A stretch of 64,000 nucleotides of DNA from Diphasiastrum complanatum (lineage: Eukaryota > Streptophyta > Lycopodiopsida > Lycopodiales > Lycopodiaceae), in assembly GCA_029204225.1 (NCBI GenBank), contig CM055096.1:77626580-77690579 (forward strand). Direction: 5' to 3'. Both the position numbers and the translations under genes were made by a program. The notes under the pieces are model-generated. The model had not been told where the DNA came from. It did not search any database and was given only the letters and a program-made list of their open reading frames with translations. The first letter of the stretch is position 1. Each line of letters begins with the position of its first letter. This document shows positions 21,390 to 36,300 of the stretch, piece by piece.

Positions 21390-24300
21390 GTGAGTTCTCT
21401 CAGGATAGTTCCGATCTACATTTTTCAGGACTTTCGTAAATATACCTGTGACACTTCCGCAACAAAACTAAGCGACAGTATCAACACCTTAATATCATCC
21501 CATTCTCTTATCCTCACGGAAAAGTCTTTGTCAGTGCTCGTTTTCCTGATTTATTGTATGTCATCGATTATGTTTTTGAAAATGGTCTTATGCCCTGTAC
21601 ATGATGCAGACGAGTTGGTGGTCCAACTCGGAGGTCGTCGAAAGGAGGATGGACTCCCGAGGAGGTATGTTCATGTCTTTTTAACACGGTGCTGCTCTCA
21701 ATTTGTCTTGACACCTTATCAATCGAGTATACAAAGCCATAGATCTCTTACATGGGAATTTTTTTGGTTTGGTTTCCACTGGGGAGTTTGGATAAACTTC
21801 AAACATGAAAGACCGTGGCAACATAGCAATGGGAGATAATCAGGCTGCTGGAATGCTGCAGCTATGCTGCCATATCACTATTCAATGGGCTGAGCTGGGT
21901 ATTAGCTCTCAGTTTATTAATTCCCTTTTTTGTCTGCAATAGTGAAAAGCAACGGACGAACTTATGTTCCACCCAGTGTTCGGGAAACCTCTTTGGACTT
22001 GTCGCATATTTTCCTATACCCAGATTCATGTATCGTTTTTTTGAAATGAATACCGGTACAAATCCTGGAATTTATGAAACACATCCTCGTCAATCCTACG
22101 ATTATAAAAGATCGTTTAAAAAATCCTACGGAAAAAAATGTCCTAGAAACAACACTGAAAATTTTTAGCTTGTCATTTAATCTCCTGCACTAATTTTTAG
22201 TTGTTCTCCACCCAAAAATAAGACATTCAACAAAGTAGCATTCAACTTACAACTTAAAACTATCATGGTTAAACCTAAATATACCAATTTGAGTATAAGC
22301 TTTTATAAACAAAAATATGTCTCAATAAAAAAAATTCAAATGTACCACAAAATTTGAAAGCCTCATCATTGCCCCCATAGATGTGTCGAATCGCGATTCA
22401 TTGAAAGAACCGCGATTCGAAAGACCTTTTCGAAAAGGTTATGTTCGAACTGTTTTTTGACTGTGAACCGTTTTAAAAAAAAAAAAAACTGGTCGCCTCC
22501 TCTTGACCTCCTGCTCCTCATGACTCCTGCTCCTCACGACCTCCTGCTCCTGCTCCTCGCGACCTCCTGCAGCCTGCTCGTTACCTCCCCCTGGGCCCTG
22601 AAGCTTCCCAGATTTTCGCGCCTGAGAGAGAGAGAGATCCGAGACACTGGACAGAATATAGATCCGCGAGTCTGGAGAGAAATCTGAGAGAGAGAGAGAC
22701 GGGTGGAGTTGTGTGAGAGGGGTGGAATTGTGTGTGTCACGTGTGGCTGTTCAGTGTGTGTTCAGTGTGTGTGACTATTGACAAATGTGTGTGTGTGTGT
22801 TAAATGTTTGACAATGTGTGTGGGTGTGTGTTTTTGTGTGTGTGTGTGTGTGTGTGTTTTGTCATTTTCGTGAAATTCGAATCATTGAACATTTGCTAAT
22901 TTACCACTAATAACCATGCACATGGTACATTGGAATATGACATATGCAATATGTAATATGTATGTTGTGACATTAATGTTTTAAAAAAAAAACCCTAAAA
23001 CCGATTTGCCAGTTCGAACTTGGAGAAGTTGAATCTTTCCCGATTCAAACTCGATTCAAACACGGTTGGAGTGATGGATCATTGTAGCAAATAGTCCAAT
23101 GACTAGTCGCTCCACTCTCTAGGTTCAGAGAGAAATGGCTGTGAAGATCACTCTCTGTGTTCAAGCTTGTGAAGTTCGGGATGCTTCAAAGTTCAAATGT
23201 GAACCAGCGACTCGCGAGGCAGTAGGCTCGTTCTAACTTCTGAAGCTTTGGATTCTAGCATCTCACTCACTCTCTCTCTCTCTCTCTTTCTCTTCAACCA
23301 TTACCCCTAAAACCGATCTGAAACCATAAAGAACCATACTGAATCATGGCACGTGTGTGATAGAGATCATCATAATATATAATATCGGGCCACATGACAC
23401 CAAAATAGGGTACAATGATGTTCGATGAACATAATGAAAACCATACATTGTTGTCAAATAGGTGTTTTGCAATTCATTGCATATTTTGAAAGCAGCTCAA
23501 TTCGTCAAAACATAGCTGGAGCATGGGGTGACTCCTCGATCATCTGGCCCTTTGCACTTGTGTCTCAACATACGGCCATTGGTGTTCACAAACACCAACC
23601 GCTTGCACTGCTCGATGGATAGCCTGTTCCTCTTCTGTGTGTGATACAAGGCCCTGGTGCTCCAATTCTGCTCACAGGCGGATGCCAAACAGTTTTGTGA
23701 AAGGACTCTTTCAACCAGTCGCTGCAAGTCACCTGTGCTGCGACCGTGGATGCTCCACGACCGTGGATGCTCCACCATGTCACAAGCCTCAACATATCCT
23801 CCCTCAGCTGACACTGCTCTCCATCAAATGGCCATTGGAAGCGCTCAAAAGTGACCAGTTACCGTGCTATGTTCTTGAGCAGCGGGCTTGTTGGCAAAAG
23901 AACCATGGCACGCATCAGTCCACTGAATTCACATACTAGCATTGAGTACACTACATAATATTATGACTATTAAGCGACTTAGGGCATATACTGGCCATAC
24001 ACGCTCAGTGTACTCCACCCATCCCCTGTGCAGCTCCCGATCGTCCATGGGTCGGTGGAAGTAGTCCCATCTGGCCTCCCAAATCTGCAAGATCTCCTCC
24101 CTCCTGCGACAGACACACATGTCCCGCCCATCTAGCCTTTGAGCTGTAGTCAGTGAGCCCTAATCCTGGTGAGTGATCCTGCGAAGAGCCCACCGCAATG
24201 CAAGCATCTCCATCTGTGAACACTTGTGCCATGGTGTGTAGCCACATCCCCCTCTGTAAGATCAACCTTGTCCCTGGATCGACATCGTGTCAACACGAGA

Positions 24301-27300
24301 TCAGACCTCCAAAAGAAATAAACAAGCAAACGTTCAGTGCAAGAAAATATACTACAATGAATTGCTTGCAACAATTTTGACAATCATCACCCTAAACCCT
24401 AAGATTTTTTGTTTAACAACAGTACCAGGCTAAAATTCCAATGAATCCAGTTCAAAACATCGCATAGGTAAAGTTATCAGAGCATACATCTAGTCATTCT
24501 ATTAAGCATGGAAAAACACAGTAGTGTAGCCCCAAGCCGCGTTACAACAATTGGATGCCTACAGATCATATCAAAGCAACCGCCAAAAAACACATGGGAT
24601 TAGGGCATGGGATTGAATGATTCAAGTACGAGCGATAATGGGCAGTAGCGTAGGAGTCAGGAGAAATGCAGTGTAGCCCTAAACCACGCCTGAATCAAAT
24701 GCTTACACAACAGTCCACAATTAGGCCCTAAAATACATGGAATTAGGGCATGGAAAATGAAACTTGTAGTACAGACGAAGACAGGCAAAACGGAGGTCAC
24801 ATGAGTCTCTGTAGGCATGTAGAAATGTAGTCTAGGCTCAGACATCACCTCAATCGGATGCCTACAGGTTAGTTCATGAAAACGGCAAAAATACACATGC
24901 ATTTGGAATGTAGCATTCAGATCTATCTAGGCTTGTCCTAACGACTGAAACTAACGCTGTAGGAGTTATCGTGGGCGTGAAGAAAGTTGGTCTAGAGCCA
25001 AATTTTGTTCGATTTTGTTGCCTACAGCTCAATGTAACTACACTTACCAAATTTTTTTGTGTTGGTTGATTTCGCTCGCCGCACAGCTCAAATCCTGCTA
25101 GAATTGTGTGCATCACCTTCGGATCGCTGAGTAGATGGACGCTGACTATCCACTTCCAGGTGCCCACAGTAGCTCAAAACCCCTCCTCCACGGTTGGCGC
25201 GATTCTAGCCACGAGGAGGGACCCAAAAATGGATATCCTTTTTTTTTTTTTTGAGCGTTTCTGGCCCAGAAATGCGTTTTTGGGCAACGATACTGTCCCA
25301 AAGTAAACCTTAGGCAATTTATGATTTTGGAATTAAGGTATTGTGGCAAGATTGGGTAATCGGTTGCATCAAATTCCGTAAAGTGGGTTTGGTCAAAGTC
25401 TAATTTTACCCCCAATTGACCTCGCCTACGCTCTAAATATTTAATTGATAGATCACTCGTTTGATGTGTTGGTGGACGTGAGACATTGAGATATGCATGC
25501 CAAGTTTGGCTAGTATAGGAGAAGCCTGAGCATACCATGAGAGCTGATGTCTTTGCTCGTAGAGTTGTTGAGATGAGGTGAGTGCTATACGAGGGTATCT
25601 TGACATGTCATTTGGAAACTCAAGGACGCTTTGGATATATGTGATCACATGGAAAAATGCATCAACCTTAGTGTTGGGACTGCAAACTCGGCAAGAATGA
25701 TCTAGTAAGGAATTGAGGGCTTGGCTTGCATCATTCATGAGAGCATGGAGGCCTGTAGCCTAGAGATACTAGCCCAATCTGTTGATGTGAGCCATGTACG
25801 CCATGCCTCAACTGCATGTAGCACTGTAGGGGTGACTGGGGTGTCGAAAAGGCAACACTTTATTAAAGCATCACGGATTTATCTTTTGGAACAAACTCGA
25901 GTGGCCTTTCGCAAGTCTAGCTACAATTGCATGCCTCATAGTTAAGATACGTCCCATGAAGAGCACTCCCAAGTAAGTGTATGATGATATTGCTTCCAAT
26001 TGCTGTCCGTCATATATGAGAGTCTTTGCATAAAAGCCCTAGAAGTGTTGAAGATCATCACTTCGGTCTTCATGCTATTGACCCCAAGTCTCCAGGTGGT
26101 ATAGAAATGATGATGCAAGCTGTCTAGGTGTTGTTGTAAGCTCTCTATAGTTGGTAAGACTAGAATCACATCATCTACATATAGAAGCATGGAAATCAAT
26201 GTCATAGAGTTTGCATCCTAAACCACCACTTTGGTCCACAAGTGGAGCCTCTTCCCTTTGCTATCTTCGTAGTTACGTTGCTTCTTGCAAAGTATGGTTG
26301 GATGGCTTATTTCCATACGATTCCATTGGTATTTGTGTTATTTGTTCAGTGCTTTTCAGGCAGGTTGAGTTTTACTTTAAGTTGGTACTACTTGATTAAG
26401 TTGAAGGGCTTAAATAAGGATAAAAGGCTTGGATATATTTTTAGTTTCTTGTTTCCTGGAATTGTAGCTTGTTTGTAAGCCTATTCAATGAGTTTATTGG
26501 TAGAATTCCAAAGCATTGAGCCAAAGCTACAAAAGTAGCAAACTATGATTTTATTTAACTTGTTTCATTTAGTTGAAAGCCTAGTCTTTTTGATAAATTC
26601 ACATGTTTGGCTTTTGTTCACACATATGTACTTACTACTTACTATTTGAACGATAAGTAATAACTCTAGTTGTTTGATAAGTGCTTACAAGGCTATTTGT
26701 TTATTTTGAGCTTCGTTTTTCCAATTTCCACTTCAATTGATAGTCCAGCCTATCACTTTGCTATACTTTGAATGTTTCTCATGTCTTGCTAGGACGAGAT
26801 ATTGCGTCGTGCTGTTCAACGATTCAAGGGGAAAAACTGGAAAAAGATTGGTGAGTCGTTCTTTCAATGAACATAATCTAAAATATCGATGAGCATTTTC
26901 AACAACTTGATTATCAAGTTTTCACTTCAAGTTCGTAGTTAACCATGTACAGAGAATTTCTTGGTTACTTATAAACATTCAACTGCTTATAAACTTAGCA
27001 TTGAAAGCAATTTTATGTGATAAGTTTTACAAGTTTGAAACTCAATCCAACTTAAATGGCGCATGTAAGTTTATTTTAAATGCGTTCTGTAAAGAAAGAT
27101 CTTGTTTGAAATGATGTTACTATTATCCTACCAACCTCCATGTCATCAAATCTATTCTCAGCTAAGTGACAAAGTATCTATCCTCTATGGTAACTCTCAA
27201 AACTTCATCCCATAATTTCAATGGCCAAATGCATTGTTAACTTAATTAACCACATTCAATTTCTAATTATAAAATGAAATATTGGCCTGCTCATTGGGAT

Positions 27301-30300
27301 GGACTTACACATGTAGGGTGCTAGTGCCCTCACACTTATTTTCCTAACTATGTCGAGCGCCCAACGTGGACATTTAATTGGTGATGGTCCCACGACAACT
27401 GAAAATGAATCTACTTCATAGGCCTGGTGAACTCTTTTCTTCTTGCCTGTGCTTGATTGACATAACCCGTTCCATATATGTAAGACTTGGAATGTTTCGG
27501 TCACAAGGATGCGGTAGGAATGCCGAGTGGACACCTTCTAGCCAATTCAACGTTCTCCAAGTAGTGAACTTTGACTCCCAGGATCCGCCAACCATTACCG
27601 CTCGATAGTGCGACCGTGCAATAGGCATGGATGGGTTCTTGAACGCCCCATGAGTTCAATGGAAGATTGGGATTGAATGCCAAAGGAGGCAAAAAGTCAC
27701 TGAGTGGTTGATCTGGTGAATGTCTATACTGATTTGCAAAAGATTGTAGTGCCCGTAAAAAATCGACTTTTGTTGCCCAATCAAAAGGTTGTGGGGATTA
27801 TTGGCCATTTGACTGTGCACGGTGATTTACTGCATTGGAGTGCCACACTCTACCCATTTTTTCCTCCTTTGAATGGGTACCTAACTTGAATTCACTCCGA
27901 GAGAACGTGGACTGGAGGTTGCATTGCGGATAACATCTGCATTTTGTTCAAAAACTAATAACTCCCATTTCGGTTGTGCGCCAAGGGTTGGTATAACCCT
28001 TTATTTATGAAGTTTTAAATTTCAAAGTCCAACCACCCCTTGAGGACTCGTATGGATGTTCCTTGAGGAACTGTTAGATTTCCTCTTGAATGGTAACCGG
28101 CTCTGGAAATACTCTTGATGTAGATATTGATCAATTGGATGAAGTTGTAGGTGGATCTTGTTGTTGCACTTCCTGTGAAACATCAACCCCCAGATGCATA
28201 GTGTTGTCGGTCATAGTTGCACGAATCGTGGTTCGAACCTCGAACAACGGTTCGAACCCTTCGAACCATTCGGAGCCGGTTCGCACCGAAATCCCGTCAA
28301 CGGTCAAACCGGGAAAAAACAAAAAGCCAAAAAAATCCAAAAAAACGTTTTGGAAATACTTTTTTTTGCAGTTCAAACCGTTTTCTGGTTCGAACCAGCC
28401 TGGCTGGTTCGAATCGGTTTGAACCGGTCGAATTGGCCCGATTCGAATCGGCTTGTAACCTTGTTGTGGGTGGTTGGACCATCAACCCATTTATCAAAGA
28501 TCTGCGGCGGGTTGGTGGGGTCGGGTGGTACATGATTGGAGGGATTGAGTTTCTGCTTGCTGCATATACTGTTGAATAATGTCTTGGCGCCCTTTTTCAG
28601 TTCACTTGTTCCCAACATCTTGTCTTGATTGAATCTCTGTCGGAAGCCTGCTAAAGGATTCTTATAACTGGCGATCCTTTTGGCGAAGTACATTTCATGT
28701 GAAGATGTTGGAGGAGTTGTTGAAGGATGGGCCATCTCTGAATCTTTTTCAGCCTGACATTTTGAAGCTTTTAAAATTTTTGCTGATTTTCTGATTTTCT
28801 CTTGGAGGTGGGGAATGTTGTTTTGCGTCTTGTACGGTCTTGTTGAATTGGTCCTGTACACTCAGCAAATAGTTTTCTAACTGTTGAATGTACTTCGGCA
28901 TGCATTTTTGTGTGCTTGGATCTGCTGCAGCTGTGCATTGTCCAAATCTTCGTGCTATTTTGAAATTAAAATCTCTTTCTTGAGCTTTGTTAACCGTTGG
29001 GCCATCATACTGGTTTCTTTGCCTAGATCTGTGTTCCATCATCTTTGTAATCATTTGTCGTTAGTGTTGATAAAGACCTGGAACATTTTCAGAATCAATG
29101 GAGATTGATGTCGAACTGCTAGCTGACTGGATGGTACTGCTAATACTTGATAAATCCCATTGTTGGCTCTTCTTTTTCAAACACATCTTCCTCAAAACCC
29201 TTTGGAACTATGATGTCGTCGCTCTTTGGTGACATTCTGCCCACTCGCATCCAAAATGTATTGTCACTAGGAGATGATCCTCCACAAGTGTTACAACGAC
29301 TACTTGTAATCCTGCAATTGCTCAATCCACCACTTGGTGAAGAAGTATCAAACAAGTATGGGGGACTTTAAGGCATTTGGAATTGGAAGTTCATATTTAT
29401 GAGTCGAGAAGGAGAGGATTCACATGAAGTACTTTGATTGATAATTGCCAATCTAGATCTAGTTTTGAGTGTTGGTATTGTATTAGATCGCTGGCGTAGT
29501 TAGGATTGCTTTGCATCGGAGACCTTTAACTTTCTGTTCACAATGTAATGGCCAACGTTGATAACAATGACCCAGCGGCCAATTTTTGACGAACATTCGG
29601 TTTGATCACCTTCTTAAGCTCGAAAACCATTGTTTTGTGCCAATTGTATGATACAATTGTATTCGCTACAAAATCGTGAGTCGATCTTGGCTAGGGAACA
29701 CCAGAATGTCATGGTTGGTATGTAAGGCTCTTTGGACAAGGGTTTGAGAAGGATCATAGTCAGATGGGCTTGAGGATGCAGTGGAGTCTTGTGTGCGTTC
29801 AAACATTATGTATGTGAGTAGAAGCTTTTTGCGAGGGTTGAACCTTCATAGGTAGTGCAACTCTCGCATAGGGTACCTGAAATAAGCAAGTTTTGCATGG
29901 TTTGAACCCTCGCCCCAATCAATTTTACATCAATGGGCTCCCAAGTAGCCTCCTCAATAGGACGACCATCCCACTGGACCAAAAACTGAGCCTACCGATG
30001 GCGATGACTATGCAATAAGCGCACCTGTAAAATAGCAGCTGGCAGGAATGAAAAAAGCTCTGGATCTGTAGGAAATGAGGAATCTCGAGGAGCATCATCC
30101 TCAATAGCAGCACGTAATAAACTGACATGAAAGATATCACAAGCCCGAGTAGCAGTAGGTAACTCAAGACGATATGTAACTGGACTGAGGCGCTCAAGAA
30201 TCTGAAAAGGCCCATAATAGCGCGGCGCAAGCTTCTCAGTAGAAGCAAGACCCTGCACAAAACGATGGCGAGCAAAGCGTAACCGGAGAAAAACAGTATC

Positions 30301-33300
30301 TCCCTTTGCAAACTCAACATGGCGCCGATGACGATCAACAATGGTCCTGTACCACTGCTGAATATGCTGTAAATGAGTAGCAGCTCTAGTAATAATCTCC
30401 CGAGCACTCGAAAGATAAGATGAAATAGTAACAGGTGCATCATCTGGAGGAGCAGGTATACCGGGTAGAATTGGTGAGTATCCATAAGCAAGCAGGAACG
30501 GAGAAACACCTGTGCTGGAACTAACAAAACTGTTATAACTATACTCAGCCAAACATAAATGTTGATCCCAATCACGACCAGAAGGAGAAACATAATGTCG
30601 TAAATAATCCTCCAATACCCGGTTAATAGCCTCAGACTGACCATCTGCAGAAGAATGATAAGCAGTGCCCATAAGTATCCTAACATCCAAGATACGCATA
30701 AGCTCTGTCCAAAAACCTGATGTAAATTTGGTATCCCGATCAGTAAGTATAGATCGTGGGAGACCATGTAAGCGGAAAATCTCAGAAATCAATATACGAC
30801 CACACTGCTCTGCTGGAATAGTACGTCTGACTGGTATGAAATGAGCTTGTTTAGAAAACTTATCAACTACCACCAAACAAGAGTCATGACCATGCTGAGT
30901 ACGGGGAAGACCTAAAATGAAGTCCATAGATATATCAGTCCACTGGCGGGAAGGAATAGGCCAACTTTGAAGGAGACCGCCAGGTTTTTCACGGGAATAC
31001 TTGTTACGAAGGCAAAAATCACAAGTATGAATAAGGTGGGAAAGCTCACGCTTCATGGAAGGCCAATAAAAATGTTTTTTCAAACGGAACAAGGACTTCT
31101 GAAAACCAAAATGGCCACCAACAGGAGAGGAATGGGCATCAAGGAGCTGTGGACGTATGTCGAGAGTGCTGGGAATACATAACGAACCATAGTGAAACAA
31201 ACGATGACTAACAATGGAATAAACCTGGTGAGGGTGAGAGGAAGGACGAGAGGCAGACGACATAACATCACGAAAGTCTGGACATGTGGCATAAGCCTGA
31301 GGGAAGATCATCATACCAAGAGTGGGGAGACGTAACAAGACTGTAAGTATGAGCAGGTAAACGAGACAAAGCATCAGCAGCAGCGTTACTTTTACCAAGC
31401 TTATAATGAATATCAAAATGAAAGGACTGTAAAAACTGAAGCCAACGGTACTGACGATCACTAAGATCCTTTTGTGTATACAAATAACGAGGTGACTGGT
31501 GATCAGTAAAAACATCAAACGGAACACAATACAGATAATGACGCCACTTCTTTAAAGCAAAAATGATAGCAAACAACCCTTTTTCATGAGTGGAATAGCG
31601 ATGCTCATACGAACGAAGACGACGAGATTCATATGCAATAACACACTGACGCTGACGTAACAAAGCACCTAATCCTGTGGAACTAGCATCAGTCTCAACA
31701 ACAAAACGTTGGGAAAAATCTGGAAGACATAAAACAGGGGCAGTGGTAAGCTTAACCTTCAAAGTATCAAAAGCTGACTGACATGCGGGAGTCCAAGCAA
31801 ACGAAGTTTCCTTTTTCAACAGAGCATGCAAAGGAGATGCAAGAGTGGCAAAATGAGCAACTGGTTTACGAAGATGGATAGCAAGACCAAGAAACATACG
31901 AACATCATGAACATCAGCAGGCACATGCCATGAAAGAATAGAACGGACCTTACGAGGGTCGAGACGAACAGTACCATTAGTAACAAAGAAGCCCAAAAAC
32001 TCGATTTGTACAACAACAAAAGAACATTTAGAACGTTTAGCATACAAATGATGAGTAACTAACAACAAAAACAGAATGAACATGCTGAACATCAAGAGAG
32101 AGAGTGGTGCTATCAATGAGGATATCGTGAAAATAAACAATGACACACTTTCCAAGCAGAGGACGAAAGATGTTATTTAGGACATTCTGAAAAGTGGGCG
32201 GGCCATTGGTAACACCAAAAGGAAGGACACGAAACTCATACAGACCAAAGTGGGTACGGAAAGCTGTCTTGTGCTCATCAGGAGGATGCATACGAATCTG
32301 GTGATAACCGGAACGGAGGACAAGTTTAGAAAAGATCTTGGCTTGGCCTAACTGATCAAACAGGTCATCCATATGAGGGATAGGGTACTGACTACGGATA
32401 GTAAGTTTATTCAAAGCACGATAATCTATACATAGACGTTAAGTACCATCCTTCTTATCAACAAGTAAAACAGGAGCACCAAAAGTACTGTGGCTAGGAA
32501 CAATAAGGCCTTGACGTAATAAATCAGACACCTGACGCTGGACTTCCTCGCGCTCAACAATAGACATACGAAAAGGAGGACAAGAAGGAGGTGATGCAGA
32601 GGAAACAAGGTCTATATGGTGGTTGACATCTTGTAAAGGTGGCAACTGAGTCGGCTCTCTAAAAACATGCTCAAATTCACGCAACAGTTCAGAAAATACC
32701 TGTGGCAAAGGTGGTGCATCAGCAATAGGCTGAACTTGCTGAACAGAAAGAATAGTCACACAGTGGGCCTTCAGGAGGCTCCGTATGAACTGCTTCTCGG
32801 AAATAAGCTGATAGTCCTGCCGAGAATCAATACCGGAAAATATATGCTGAGTACCATCATGAGAGAATGTCAATGTCTGCTGCTGGAGGTCTACTGTAAC
32901 CGCACCAAGGGATGCAAACCAATCAGCACCGAGGATAAGATCGTACCGTGTAAGTGGAATAATATGAAAATCTGCCTGACCAAGGAAGTCTTTAATCCGA
33001 TATGAAAGCTGCTGATACATCTGCGTGCTAGGAAAAGAGTGTGCGCTGGCAACCTCAACATGCAGGGGATGAGGCGTAGTGACTGGCATAGCATGAATGC
33101 GTGTAGTAATATGACTGCTGAGAAACGAGTGAGTGCTAACCGTGTCAACAAGGGCAATAAACTCACGACCAGTGATACGTACGCGAAGACGGATATGGCG
33201 TGGAGCCGGCTTACCGGCCCAAGTAGCATAAGCAAGCTGAGCATGGCATACAACTAGATCAGGAACAAGCTCAGTGGGTGTGGCAAACTGATCAACAGGT

Positions 33301-36300
33301 GGGTCATCATCAAGAATATGAAGGCATATGGCAGAATCAGGACTATCATCAGGTGTGTCAGCATCATGGAAATAGACGGTAGTAGCAGTGGTAGGCTGTC
33401 GGCAGTCACGGGCGATATGATCAGGACTCTTACAGCTGAAACATACGCGCTTCTCACGGATCTCAGACATCTCAGGCTGTGAGTAGCGACGAACAAAAAC
33501 AGGACGAGGAGAAAAAGGAGGACGTGGTGCAGAAGGAAGAGTGGACGAAGGTGAACTGACAGATGTGGGATAGCAGAGGATGGAGAGGAAAAAATAGGAT
33601 GTGTGAAAGGACGCGAAGGACGAGAACAGAGGAAGAGATGGGAGAGTACTTGTGCGGCAGTGCGGTAGCAAGGGAGATGGCGTGAGAAAGAGTGAGTGAA
33701 AAAAAAGAAGAAACATCATACCTGAGTGTGCCTCGTAGACCAGCAACGTAGCGAAAGATGAGCTCCAATGTAGAAATATCTGGGAATAGATAGGAAAGCT
33801 CTGTAAACCGTGTCGTATAAGCAGCCAAGTCACGAGTGTGAGATAAACTGCGAAAGACGTCGCGCTGTCGAATAAGCCACTGAGGATCAATCATCGCTAG
33901 GCGGAGTGTTGTCATAAACTCTGTCCAACTAGCAAGGCCAGGGTGTGAAGCCGTCTGGCGAAACATGCGCCACCAAGTAGCAGCACGGCCTTCCAAATGT
34001 AAAGCAGCCAAATGTATCCACTGAATGTCAGTCTTAGGAAACATAAGGAAGTAGGTCTCAAGCTTAGAATACCAATTCTCGAGTTCATTCCCATCGGATG
34101 ACCCAGAATACACAGTAAGCTGAACCTTATCCTTAAAGTCTTGTGGCAAAGGGCCAGAAGATGAAGGATTCTTGGGTGGTGGAAATGTCCGTTGTGGGGG
34201 AACAGGTGGAGATAGTGGAGAAACATTGGACTGTAATGATAGTGTAGCAATCTGGGCAGAAAGAGCAGTGAAGGTCTCTTGTAACTCCTGGCGTAAATCA
34301 GTGCGTACATCACTCATGGCTTCCCTAAGATGATCTTGGAATTCATGCCGTACTTCGACAAGGTAAGTGGAAGACGGTATGCGAGGCTCAGAAGATGTAG
34401 GGGAAGTATCCATGGTCAAGGAATGCAGGAAGTGAAGAGAGTGTAAGAAAAGCTTAATATCGGAGGGAGCGGACTTTTGTCGTCACCCCAAATACACTTT
34501 AGGTACACAAACGACACTAAGAGCAAGAAAGGAAATGACAAATGTCAAGAAAAGGTGTGGAAAGCAAGGAAAAACCAGCAAAGATACCTCTTGATAGAGC
34601 TCCAAGCGTGTGCGAAGAGCTGGCTGGAAAATGTGACCACAAGGAGAATGAAAGTGGGCGCTGGACAGCCTCCAATCAATGCTGAAAATATGGCTGGAAA
34701 TTTGTGGAAAACGTGATGAAATAGGGCAATGGACAGCCTCCAATCAAAACTGAAATATGGCTGAAACTCTACTGGAACAATGGCTGAAAAATGTGATGAA
34801 GTAGGGGGCGCTGGACAGCCTCCAATCAATGCTGAAAAGATGGCTGAGAATCCTTTCCTTGAATCAAATGGAGGATTCAAAAAAAAAGAAGAGGGAAAAG
34901 GATTTGGAACTTGGGCGCCGGAAATAATCTGCCCAATTTTTTTTTTTCTTTTCCGGCCGCCAAATCTAGCGGAAATACTTCCGCTAACTATCTGCTAAAG
35001 CTCCGCCCAGGAAAATGCTCTGATGGGAGTTGGTCCTCCTCCAAACTGTGCTGAATGTTGCTGAAGCAAAGAGACGAAAGCCCTCAGCAAAGAGAGAAAA
35101 ATCAGCAAGGAAAATGGGCACCCAATCAGAAAATCAGATCTGAAATTCAGCAACCAGGAAAGTGCTCTGATACCAAGTTATGATCAAAATCTCAGGTGTT
35201 GAATCAATGAAGTATAAAAGATAGCAATAGACTAAAGCCCTACAAGCAATAGACAAGACAATAGGTTCTCCCATGAAGAGCCCAAGCAATACCAATGAAT
35301 AATCTGAAAAATGAGTGTACAAATGCCCCTTTAAATACCCTACCAATGAACCCTAAAATAGGAATTCAAAAGTAAACGGAGGCAAAATGTGGAGGGAAAA
35401 TAGTGCACCCTCCTACGGCGCCCCCCACTCCACATATAACCATATAATAAGGGCCCAAGGCCAGTCAATGTCATAAAAAAGGACCCAGTCTGGGTCATAA
35501 GCATATAAAAAGGCTCTGGGGCCTGTACATGACTAATATAAAATGCGTAACCAGAAATATACATAAACAACAGTAAATGTAAAGAGGCCTGTGAAATATA
35601 TGCAGAGTAGCCCAGTAGGCTTGTATCCTGTAGTCCGTAACTAAGGGTGGAGGGCCATTTTTTCTCCCTGGATCATTGAGAGAGCTCTGTTTTGAATATC
35701 AGACTTGTCAGGCAGTGTAGTGTCAAATGGCCCGAAGTGTTTCAAAGGTTTCACCTTTTCGCGAATTTTCTTCCTTTAGGTTATTAGTCATTAGTGCAAG
35801 TTACATATGATAATTTTGTAAGTTGCATTCTTAATGGTAAACAAAATCCTTTGACCAACACAAATAAGCATCACAATCCACATTATTAATGCATTCAATC
35901 GTTTCCAAGGCAGAAAGCATACAAGGAGAAGAAATGTCCACATTTCCATTAATTTTATATGACATGTTTGATAAATTTCTGAAAACAATGAACTCCATAT
36001 TTGATTAGGTTCTCATGTAGGTGCTCAATATTCTTTAATAAACGCGAGTTGAAAATTGAGATGGTGTTAGAAAAGCCTTTCAGCATCTCGTTGCCCATTT
36101 GAGCAGAAGCATCATGGCAGCTTATTTTAACATATGCCCATGCCCAGACTTGTGCATTCGACATCTCTCCCCCATGTTTGTTGCACAATTAGGGGTCAAA
36201 TATTGCTGGATAAGGTCTTCAATTTTATCTATTCAATTATAGGCATACAATAGTCGTATGGTAACTCTAATAAGCTAAGTGCATGCAGCCTTACACATCT

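Larger units (their letters stand above)
29900..35572 (-). mobile_element. Ty3/gypsy chromovirus, truncated and inactive
   Basis: On the minus strand: 5' LTR (about 35572-35176), primer-binding site TGGTATCAGAGC (35174-35163), leader with short repeats, Gag (34419 onward), zinc knuckle, protease, RT, RNase H, integrase and the start of a chromodomain. It stops at about 29900 without a 3' LTR, so it cannot replicate. Chromodomain-bearing gypsy elements (chromoviruses) are common in plants. The chromodomain is interrupted by TAG after LLHSHRHR. It fills most of MYB3R intron 3 in antisense orientation. Confidence 0.88.

Noticed and set aside
22368..23076. 8-bp target duplication for the intron 2 GATTCG element
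   Set aside because: Flanks ATTGCCCC and GAGTGATG do not match, so the limits remain tentative.
29925..30767. 280-codon hydrophobic minus-strand frame
   Set aside because: It overlaps the integrase in a shifted frame. The Leu/Val richness is the typical shadow of the coding frame.
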